From positions 1 to 11,990 of the forward strand of contig JAIDTS010000291.1 in the NCBI GenBank assembly GCA_029060585.1: 11,990 nt of DNA. Direction: 5' to 3'. Made by a program: the position numbers and the translations under genes. Positions 7,211 through 11,990 of the stretch are shown one piece after another. The notes below the pieces were generated by a model, which searched no databases, was not told the DNA's origin, and saw nothing but the letters and a program-made list of their open reading frames with translations. The first letter of the stretch is position 1, and each line of letters opens with the position of its first letter. This stretch comes from Muribaculaceae bacterium. Lineage in GTDB: Bacteria; Bacteroidota; Bacteroidia; Bacteroidales; Muribaculaceae.

Positions 7211-8671
7211 ATGATGAGGCTTATGAAATCGATATTTTTATTGGTGATTGCTGTGCTCTTTGGTGCTCTTTCGCTTCCGGCTGCTGAGAAGCCGTGGGAG
7301 CATGGGAGGCTGCGGGCGTCGGACAACGGACTCTATCTCCAGCACACTGACGGGACTCCTTTCTTCTGGTTCGGCGATACGGGATGGCTGCTGCCCCAGC
7401 GTCTCGACCGTGACGAGGCACAGCACTATCTTGAGCAGGCAGCGCAGGAAGGCTTCAACGTGGTGCAGATACAGGTGCTCAACGGAGTCCCCTCATTCAA
7501 CCGATACGGCGCAATGTCAAACCCCGACGGATGGAACCTTGCCGCGGCGTCGAAACCCGGAGAATACGGCTACTGGGAGCATCTCGACCATATAGTCGAC
7601 ACCGCCGAGCGCAACGGCATCTATATAGGTATGGTCTGCATATGGGGCGGTCTCGTCAAGGCTGGCCTTCTCAGCGAAAAGGAGGCCGAGGAATACGGTA
7701 GATTCCTTGCGGAGCGATATAAAGACAGACCGAATATCATCTGGATTATCGGCGGCGACATACAAGGCGACATCAAGACTCCCGTCTGGGACGCCCTCGC
7801 CCGAAGTATCAAGGCCGGCGACAGCGGGCATCTGATGACTTTCCATCCGCGTGGCCGCATGACGTCGGCCCGGTGGTTTGCCGATCGCGACTGGCTCGAT
7901 TTCCACATGTTTCAGAGCGGACACCGCCGCTACGGCCAGCGCATGGGCAACAAAGACTATCCGATACCCGACGATACGGAGGAGGACTGCTGGATGTATG
8001 TCGACTCGGTGCGCAAGCATACGCCGGTAAAGCCCGTGCTCGATGGCGAACCCAGCTACGAGAACATACCGCAAGGTCTGCATGGCGCCGACGAGCCGCT
8101 ATGGAACGACAGAGATGTGCGACGCTATGCCTACTGGTCGGTGTTCGGCGGATCTTGTGGCCATACCTACGGCCACAACAACATCATGCAGTTCATACGC
8201 CCAGGGCTCCCCGGTGCCTATTTTGCCGATGGAAATGAGAAACCTTGGTATGTAGCCATCAATGATCCCGGACGCCGCCAGATGAAGTATCTGAAGCGAC
8301 TGATGCTCGCCTTCCCATACTTCGAAAGGGTAGCAGATCAGGAGATCGTCATTGACAACGGGGTGAAATACGACCGCATCATCGCCACGCGCGGCGAAGA
8401 CTACCTATTGGCCTACAACCACACAGGGCGCCCAATGAGCCTCGATTTGAGCCGCATCTCAGGGAAGGAGAAGGATGTCTGGACCATGGATCCTACGGAC
8501 GGCTCCCTCGCATATCTCGGCAAGACTAAAGACAGGCAATATAAGTTCACTCCGATTCCAGGCAGAGACCTTGTAGTGATTGCCATCGATGCGGATAAGA
8601 AATACCTGACTCCCGATATGAAGGAAATCCCCGACTTTCGGATCTTCGAAGCAAAAGACCTGACGGAGTAG
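7211..8671 (+). CDS. Secreted DUF4038/GH140-type (apiosidase-like) glycoside hydrolase
   Basis: This is a (beta/alpha)8-barrel enzyme of the Apiosidase-like (DUF4038) family followed by a small C-terminal collagen-binding-2-like beta domain (about 375-460). The characterised GH140 enzyme from Bacteroides thetaiotaomicron releases apiose-linked side chains of rhamnogalacturonan II. The 486-residue product starts with a signal peptide (about 5-25, SLPAA). Family marks are LYLQHTDGTPFFWFGDTGWLL (near 41-61), the acid/base candidate Asp183 in WIIGGD and the nucleophile candidate Glu280 in DGEPSYE. Their 97-residue spacing is what I recall for the characterised enzyme. An aromatic/His-rich GGSCGHTYGHNN follows. 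The signal could start at Met1, Met2 or Met5, and I kept the first. It lacks a lipobox, so it is probably periplasmic. tyrA follows after 41 bp. Family confident; apiose specificity not established, since DUF4038 members also act on other glycans. Confidence 0.93.
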   Translation: MMRLMKSIFLLVIAVLFGALSLPAAEKPWEHGRLRASDNGLYLQHTDGTPFFWFGDTGWLLPQRLDRDEAQHYLEQAAQEGFNVVQIQVLNGVPSFNRYGAMSNPDGWNLAAASKPGEYGYWEHLDHIVDTAERNGIYIGMVCIWGGLVKAGLLSEKEAEEYGRFLAERYKDRPNIIWIIGGDIQGDIKTPVWDALARSIKAGDSGHLMTFHPRGRMTSARWFADRDWLDFHMFQSGHRRYGQRMGNKDYPIPDDTEEDCWMYVDSVRKHTPVKPVLDGEPSYENIPQGLHGADEPLWNDRDVRRYAYWSVFGGSCGHTYGHNNIMQFIRPGLPGAYFADGNEKPWYVAINDPGRRQMKYLKRLMLAFPYFERVADQEIVIDNGVKYDRIIATRGEDYLLAYNHTGRPMSLDLSRISGKEKDVWTMDPTDGSLAYLGKTKDRQYKFTPIPGRDLVVIAIDADKKYLTPDMKEIPDFRIFEAKDLTE

Positions 8672-8712
8672 ATATAATCAGACAACTGATAACCCAACAA
8701 CTTGACAACCAT

Positions 8713-9486
8713 ATGAAAATACTGATACTCGGAGCCGGCAAGATGGGCTCATTCTTCTGCGATCTCCTCAGCTTCGACCACGAGGTGGCGATCTACGACC
8801 CGAATCCGGAACATTTGAAGTTTACCTTCAACGTGCAGCGATTCATGAAGCCCGAAGAGGCGGAGTCTTTCAAGCCTGAAATGGTGATAAACGCTGCTAC
8901 CGTAAAATATACCATCCAGGCATTCGAGAAAGTGCTTCCATATCTTCCCGAAACTGTAATCCTGAGCGACATAGCAAGCGTCAAGACCGGACTGCCTGAG
9001 TTCTATGCGGAGAAAGGTTACCGGTTTGTATCGACCCACCCGATGTTCGGTCCCACGTTCGCCTCTCTGAGCAACCTTGCCAACGAGAACGCCATCATCA
9101 TCAAGGAGGGCGATGAGGAAGGACGGGAATTCTTCCGCAACCTATATAAGAAACTCCGTCTGCATATCGAGGACTATTCTTTCGCAGAGCACGACGAGAC
9201 GATCGCGTATTCACTCTCCATTCCCTTTACGTCGACTCTTGTCTTCGGCAGCGTCATGAAGCATCAGGATGCTCCCGGTACCACCTTCAAGCGCCACATG
9301 GCGATAGCTCACGGACTGATGGGAGAAGACGATTTCCTTCTAACGGAGATCCTTTTCAATCCCCACACTTCCGGTCAGCTCGACCGCATACAGGAAAACC
9401 TCACGCAGCTTAAGGAAATCATCGACAGACGCGACTCCGCCGCCATGAAGGAGTTTCTTGACCGCGTAAGGGAGAATCTGAAATAA
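8713..9486 (+). CDS. tyrA: Prephenate dehydrogenase
   Basis: A cytosolic enzyme of tyrosine biosynthesis that oxidatively decarboxylates prephenate to 4-hydroxyphenylpyruvate with NAD+. The 257-residue protein opens with a Rossmann NAD-binding loop (GAGKMG, residues 7-12) and an acidic strand end (AIYDP). It carries the family motif STHPMFGP with the catalytic-type His109, and the downstream AEHDE (near 158-162) seen in TyrA proteins. FKRHMAIAHGL (near 192-202) is the likely arginine-bearing prephenate-binding helix. It has no chorismate mutase fusion and no C-terminal ACT domain, so feedback control may be absent or lie elsewhere. In many Bacteroides, tyrA sits with pheA and a DAHP synthase/chorismate mutase gene; here it lies alone between a secreted hydrolase (41 bp before) and coaE (25 bp after). 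Arogenate dehydrogenase activity cannot be excluded. Confidence 0.9.
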   Translation: MKILILGAGKMGSFFCDLLSFDHEVAIYDPNPEHLKFTFNVQRFMKPEEAESFKPEMVINAATVKYTIQAFEKVLPYLPETVILSDIASVKTGLPEFYAEKGYRFVSTHPMFGPTFASLSNLANENAIIIKEGDEEGREFFRNLYKKLRLHIEDYSFAEHDETIAYSLSIPFTSTLVFGSVMKHQDAPGTTFKRHMAIAHGLMGEDDFLLTEILFNPHTSGQLDRIQENLTQLKEIIDRRDSAAMKEFLDRVRENLK

Positions 9487-9511
9487 AATCTGTTTTAATT
9501 GACATTGCGCC

Positions 9512-10075
9512 ATGATGATCGGAATTTGCGGGGGTATAGGAAGCGGAAAGTCGGTTTTGAGCCGCATCCTTCGGCTTAGGGGAGAACCTGTCTATGACTG
9601 TGACATTGAGGCAAAACGGATAATGGATACCTCGGAAGAGGTGCTTGCGGCTCTCAATGGACGGTATGGCGACGTGGTGTGCCCTCCAGGTGGCCCCATC
9701 TTCCGCCAGGAGCTTGCCCGGAGGGTTTTCGGGAGCGACACGGAACGTCTATGGCTCAACAAACTTGTACACCGCCTCGTACGCGAGGATGTAGGTCTCT
9801 GGCGCGACCGACACGAGGTGTGCTTCGTGGAAAGCGCCATCCTGGCTTCATCGGGACTGGCAGCCATGTGCGACGAGGTCTGGCTCGTTACCGCTCCCGA
9901 AGAAATCCGCATAGCCCGCACTCTCGCCCGCGATTCCTTGACGGAGGAGGCTGTCAGGGCACGTATCCGTTCGCAACTGGAGGAGGAACGGCAGCTGTAT
10001 GCCTCCGGAGTCCCTGTCCGATCAATCGACAATTCGGGTTATCTCTCCATCCTCTGCCAAATATCCACACACTGA
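9512..10075 (+). CDS. coaE: Dephospho-CoA kinase
   Basis: Catalyses the last step of coenzyme A synthesis, ATP-dependent phosphorylation of the 3'-OH of dephospho-CoA, in the cytosol. The 187-residue protein has the P-loop GGIGSGKS (7-14), the substrate-binding acidic segment VYDCDIEAKRI (near 27-37), and a LID region with Arg140 and Asp141 (ARDSLTEEAVRARIRSQ). It also has the C-terminal SIDNSGYL seen as I-x-N-x-G in the family. Length is slightly short but normal (usual about 190-205). Two Met codons in a row (9512, 9515) can start it, and MIGICGG from the second is the more typical N-terminus. It lies 25 bp after tyrA and 17 bp before the DUF4886 lipoprotein gene, consistent with one transcript. 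Confidence 0.92.
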   Translation: MMIGICGGIGSGKSVLSRILRLRGEPVYDCDIEAKRIMDTSEEVLAALNGRYGDVVCPPGGPIFRQELARRVFGSDTERLWLNKLVHRLVREDVGLWRDRHEVCFVESAILASSGLAAMCDEVWLVTAPEEIRIARTLARDSLTEEAVRARIRSQLEEERQLYASGVPVRSIDNSGYLSILCQISTH

Positions 10076-10092
10076 TACCTAACCTAACTGCC

Positions 10093-11022
10093 ATGAAACT
10101 AAACCTCAAAAACGTCCTCTGGATGGTTGTCCTGCCTATTTTGCTTGCGACGGGATGCTCGGAAGAGGAAAAATATGTCGGACTCAGAGTCCCGAGTGCC
10201 CAGGCTTCCAATAAGGTGTGCAGAGATTCCCTGCCAATCTACAGACGCCACAAAGACGCTCCTCTTAAGATCCTTGCCATAGGCAACAGCTTCACAAACT
10301 GCGCCACAGCCAATCTGCCCAGATTCATCAAATACATCAATGGCGACTCCCTGTGTTTTGCCAAACTGGTCTTAAGCGGATCATCTCTCTCAATGCACTG
10401 GGCCAACCATAGGGACAACGTCTCATGCTACGAGATGACTTATGCGGACGACGGAGGATTTGTCGACACAGATATCAAGACTATTGACGAGGCTCTGGCG
10501 GTGATGGACTGGGACATCATAGTGGTGCAGCAGGTCTCCGGCCTTTCGGGCGACTATTCGTCTTATCAGCCCTATCTGTCATTTTTGTGCACGCTGTTTG
10601 TGGAATCTAATCCGGATGTAATGACAGCATGGCATTCGACCTGGGCGTATATGCCTGGCACAGAGCATCCGGATTTCTATCGCTACGGCTACGATCCGGA
10701 AGCAATGTACGCCGCTATCCAGGGCGCAACGCAGAGGGCGTGCACTGACTCAGACATCGACTTGATGATACCTTCCGGAACTCTGATAAAGCGGCTGAGG
10801 GAAGCTTTCCCGGATGTCGAGGATGGTTTCGCTCCGGATGGATACCATATCGACATGTCGAATATGGCGGCATACGCACTCTCTGCGCTATGGTATGAGG
10901 TGCTGGTGCATCCCTTCACCGGCACGTCGAGCCTTGAATCGCCGTTGTTGCTGGCGAATGTAGGGCCCGAAAATATAGATAGGGTCGAGGAAATAATAAA
11001 CACTTTAATCGAGAATCCTTAG
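10093..11022 (+). CDS. DUF4886 / SGNH-hydrolase-like lipoprotein
   Basis: A 309-residue lipoprotein of the DUF4886 family, related to SGNH/GDSL hydrolases, many of which are carbohydrate or lipid esterases. I take the ATG at 10093, because a lipoprotein signal follows directly (hydrophobic 8-20, lipobox LATGC, Cys22); the open frame upstream only overlaps coaE. CSEEE after the cleavage site resembles the surface-export signal. Family marks are ILAIGNSFT with nucleophile candidate Ser66 (block I), an LSGSSLSMH segment near 94-102, and APDGYHID with Asp249 and His252 (block V, DxxH). A Ser-Asp-His triad is therefore possible. Position downstream of a GH140-type hydrolase suggests a carbohydrate esterase, but this is inference. 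It is the last gene of the cluster. Confidence 0.88.
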   Translation: MKLNLKNVLWMVVLPILLATGCSEEEKYVGLRVPSAQASNKVCRDSLPIYRRHKDAPLKILAIGNSFTNCATANLPRFIKYINGDSLCFAKLVLSGSSLSMHWANHRDNVSCYEMTYADDGGFVDTDIKTIDEALAVMDWDIIVVQQVSGLSGDYSSYQPYLSFLCTLFVESNPDVMTAWHSTWAYMPGTEHPDFYRYGYDPEAMYAAIQGATQRACTDSDIDLMIPSGTLIKRLREAFPDVEDGFAPDGYHIDMSNMAAYALSALWYEVLVHPFTGTSSLESPLLLANVGPENIDRVEEIINTLIENP

Positions 11023-11023
11023 T

Positions 11024-11054
11024 AAAAACTGTATCTGGCTTTTGTAGTTTTTTT
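11024..11054 (+). terminator. Possible weak terminator after the DUF4886 gene
   Basis: AAAAACT (11024-11030) can pair with AGTTTTT (11046-11052) around a 15-nt loop, and the right arm runs into a stretch of seven T (11048-11054). The stem is almost all A-T, so it would be a weak terminator at best. Its place, 1 bp after the stop and about 50 bp before the sigma gene, is right for a transcript end. Confidence 0.3.
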
Positions 11055-11105
11055 AGATGAGGATGCGTCTTATCTTCAGAATCTACACAACAACACAACT
11101 TACCG

Positions 11106-11579
11106 ATGAAAAAAGACCAGACATTGGATTTCGAACGCCTCGTGATGGAGCATAAAAGCACCATCTACTCGGTATGCTATATGTTTACCGAGACAAAACC
11201 GGAGGCGGACGACCTTTTCCAGGAGGTGCTCATCAGCCTCTGGCAGGGTCTTGACTCTTTCCGTGGCGATGCAAGCCTGCGTTCGTGGGTCTACCGTGTC
11301 AGCATGAATACTTGCATCTCCTACAAGCGGAAGAAGAAGCTTCCGACCGTAGGCCTTGAGTTCTCCCCGGACGCTGTAGCTCCCGATTCGCCCGGCTCGA
11401 AACAGGCGCGCATGCTCCACGACCGTATAGCCGCTCTGGAGCCCTTCGACCGCGCTATCGTGCTGTTATGGCTCGAAGACATGTCATACGATGAGATCGC
11501 ATCCATCGTCGGCATCTCCTCAAAGGCGGTAGGTGTTCGTCTTGTCCGCATAAAGGAAAAACTGAAATCTATGGTTTAA
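11106..11579 (+). CDS. ECF-type RNA polymerase sigma-70 factor
   Basis: A 157-residue alternative sigma factor that would direct RNA polymerase to a small regulon. It has region 2 (about 8-75): KPEADDLFQEVLISLWQG is the core-binding helix, and SFRGDASLRSWVYRVSMNTC then YKRKKK covers the DNA-melting and -10 region. After a short linker, region 4 (about 102-154) has a helix-turn-helix in MSYDEIASIVGISSKAVGVRL. There is no region 1 or 3, so it is ECF-like. It is shorter than the SusC/FecR-linked ECF sigmas of Bacteroides, and no FecR-like gene is adjacent. Its last two codons and stop (ATG GTT TAA) form the first unit of the 9-nt repeat array. I found no convincing promoter in the 83-bp gap upstream. 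The next gene encodes a membrane protein that may be its regulator. Confidence 0.94.
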   Translation: MKKDQTLDFERLVMEHKSTIYSVCYMFTETKPEADDLFQEVLISLWQGLDSFRGDASLRSWVYRVSMNTCISYKRKKKLPTVGLEFSPDAVAPDSPGSKQARMLHDRIAALEPFDRAIVLLWLEDMSYDEIASIVGISSKAVGVRLVRIKEKLKSMV

Positions 11580-11606
11580 ACAGTTTAAATGGTTTAAGTA
11601 GTTTAA
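11571..11606 (+). repeat. Left half of 9-nt repeat array, four GTTTAA units
   Basis: Four contiguous 9-nt units of form NNNGTTTAA (NNN = ATG, ACA, ATG, GTA) begin inside the sigma gene at its last two codons. In the sigma reading frame each unit ends in TAA, so the gene stop is followed by three further in-frame TAA codons. An 8-nt spacer (ATTACTCA, 11607-11614) separates this half from the oppositely oriented right half. Confidence 0.9.
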
Positions 11607-11614
11607 ATTACTCA

Positions 11615-11695
11615 CTAAACCACCTAAACACCCTAAACCACTTAAACACCCTAAAACTCCTAAACCATCTAAACCACCTAAACACCCTAAACCGA
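11615..11695 (+). repeat. Right half of 9-nt repeat array, nine CTAAAC units
   Basis: Nine contiguous units of form YTAAAMNNN lie here. The core is CTAAAC in seven, TTAAAC in unit 4 (11642) and CTAAAA in unit 5 (11651). The trailing trinucleotides run CAC, ACC, CAC, ACC, CTC, CAT, CAC, ACC, CGA, giving an 18-nt higher-order period in places. Positions 11615-11639 recur exactly at 11669-11693. The core is the reverse complement of GTTTAG, so this half is inverted relative to the left half and the two can fold on each other. The array ends 2 nt before the next start codon. Confidence 0.92.
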
Positions 11696-11697
11696 CA

Positions 11698-11990
11698 ATG
11701 GAAAATCTCGATATACTAAAACAGGAAATGGCCGAGCTCAAGCGTAATCTTGACAGGGAACAGATTGTCAACGATCAGCTCCTCCGCACCGTGATGCGCC
11801 AGAAAGCCTCCTGGCTGAACAGATTCGTCACATTGGAATTCATCATGCTCCCCATCCTTTATCTCATGTTTGTGGGAATCTGTGCATTTTTTCACGTCTC
11901 GCAGTGGTATTCATTCACCTTGCTCATCCTCTCACTGCTCGACGTGGTGATGGACATGCGTACATTCCGCATCTCCCCCAAGGTCTTCTC
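11698..11990 (+). CDS. Membrane protein with N-terminal coiled coil, possible anti-sigma partner (3' end cut)
   Basis: This is an open frame from the ATG right after the repeat array to the window edge, 97 residues seen and no stop. Residues 1-37 are charged and heptad-like (MENLDILKQEMAELKRNLDR, then EQIVNDQLLR), fitting a coiled coil. Residues 43-65 (VTLEFIMLPILYLMFVGICAFF) form a TM helix and about 71-85 (YSFTLLILSLLDVVM) a second. With the sigma factor 118 bp upstream and an N-terminal soluble helical segment followed by TM helices, an anti-sigma or sigma-sequestering role is a reasonable inference, but I see no ZAS (HxxxCxxC) or FecR motif. It is not a recognised family to me. The frame is open upstream through most of the repeat, but no start codon lies there, so 11698 is the start. 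Confidence 0.8.
   Translation, partial: MENLDILKQEMAELKRNLDREQIVNDQLLRTVMRQKASWLNRFVTLEFIMLPILYLMFVGICAFFHVSQWYSFTLLILSLLDVVMDMRTFRISPKVF

Noticed and set aside
7517..8083. 188-codon minus-strand ORF inside the glycoside hydrolase gene
   Set aside because: It overlaps the catalytic core of a confident coding region, so it is a shadow ORF in GC-richer sequence.
9679..10092. Long N-terminal extension of the DUF4886 frame overlapping coaE
   Set aside because: It is an out-of-frame reading of coaE rich in Arg, Pro and Gly. The lipoprotein signal starts cleanly at 10093.
11615..11695. CCCTAAA motifs resembling plant-type telomere repeats
   Set aside because: The true period is 9 nt with variable trinucleotides and the array sits between two bacterial genes, so the match is coincidental.
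11571..11695. CRISPR array
   Set aside because: Units are 9 nt and contiguous with no spacers of 25-40 nt, and no cas genes are present.
11520..11771. Minus-strand ORF with a Gly-Leu-rich tripeptide repeat
   Set aside because: It is the antisense of the 9-nt repeat and flanking real genes. A 9-nt period without stops on that strand produces an artificial tripeptide repeat.

Overview
The window looks like a chromosomal segment of a gut Bacteroidales bacterium, most plausibly Muribaculaceae or a close relative. The evidence is a SusC/SusD pair, several lipoproteins with acidic residues just after the lipobox cysteine, a secreted protein with a T9SS-like C-terminal tail, a Bacteroidetes-type TAnnTTTG promoter element, and no Shine-Dalgarno sequences before most starts. 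The family-level placement is inference. All nine genes lie on the plus strand.

Region 1 (1-5846) is the core of a polysaccharide utilization locus (PUL). It holds a SusC-like TonB-dependent transporter (84-3437), its SusD-like glycan-binding lipoprotein (3458-5305) and a small, probably surface-exposed lipoprotein of unknown fold (5325-5816). The gaps are about 20 bp. A GC-rich hairpin without a U-tract (5824-5846) separates this trio from region 2.

Region 2 (5888-7036) holds a 353-residue secreted protein that I cannot assign to a family except for its C-terminal sorting-like tail. A textbook intrinsic terminator (7001-7036) closes it.

Region 3 (about 7076-11022) begins at a candidate sigma-ABfr promoter with a structured leader. 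It runs as a tight co-directional cluster: a secreted DUF4038/GH140-type (apiosidase-like) glycoside hydrolase, prephenate dehydrogenase (tyrA), dephospho-CoA kinase (coaE) and a DUF4886/SGNH-like lipoprotein. A catabolic enzyme and a putative surface esterase therefore flank two housekeeping metabolic genes.

Region 4 (11106-11990) is a regulatory pair: an ECF-type sigma factor and a two-TM protein with an N-terminal coiled coil, cut by the window edge. Between them lies an array of 9-nt repeats in inverted arrangement, four GTTTAA-type units followed by nine CTAAAC-type units. The first unit overlaps the last codons and stop of the sigma gene. This array is the most unusual structure in the window.

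Together the genes suggest a transport and binding apparatus for a plant or host glycan (regions 1-2), a nearby enzyme pair that could act on pectin-like side chains (inference from GH140 and SGNH families), and a separate sigma/membrane-protein switch. There are no tRNA, rRNA, CRISPR or insertion sequence features. No gene-free stretch exceeds 300 bases; the longest, 6950-7210, is described below.
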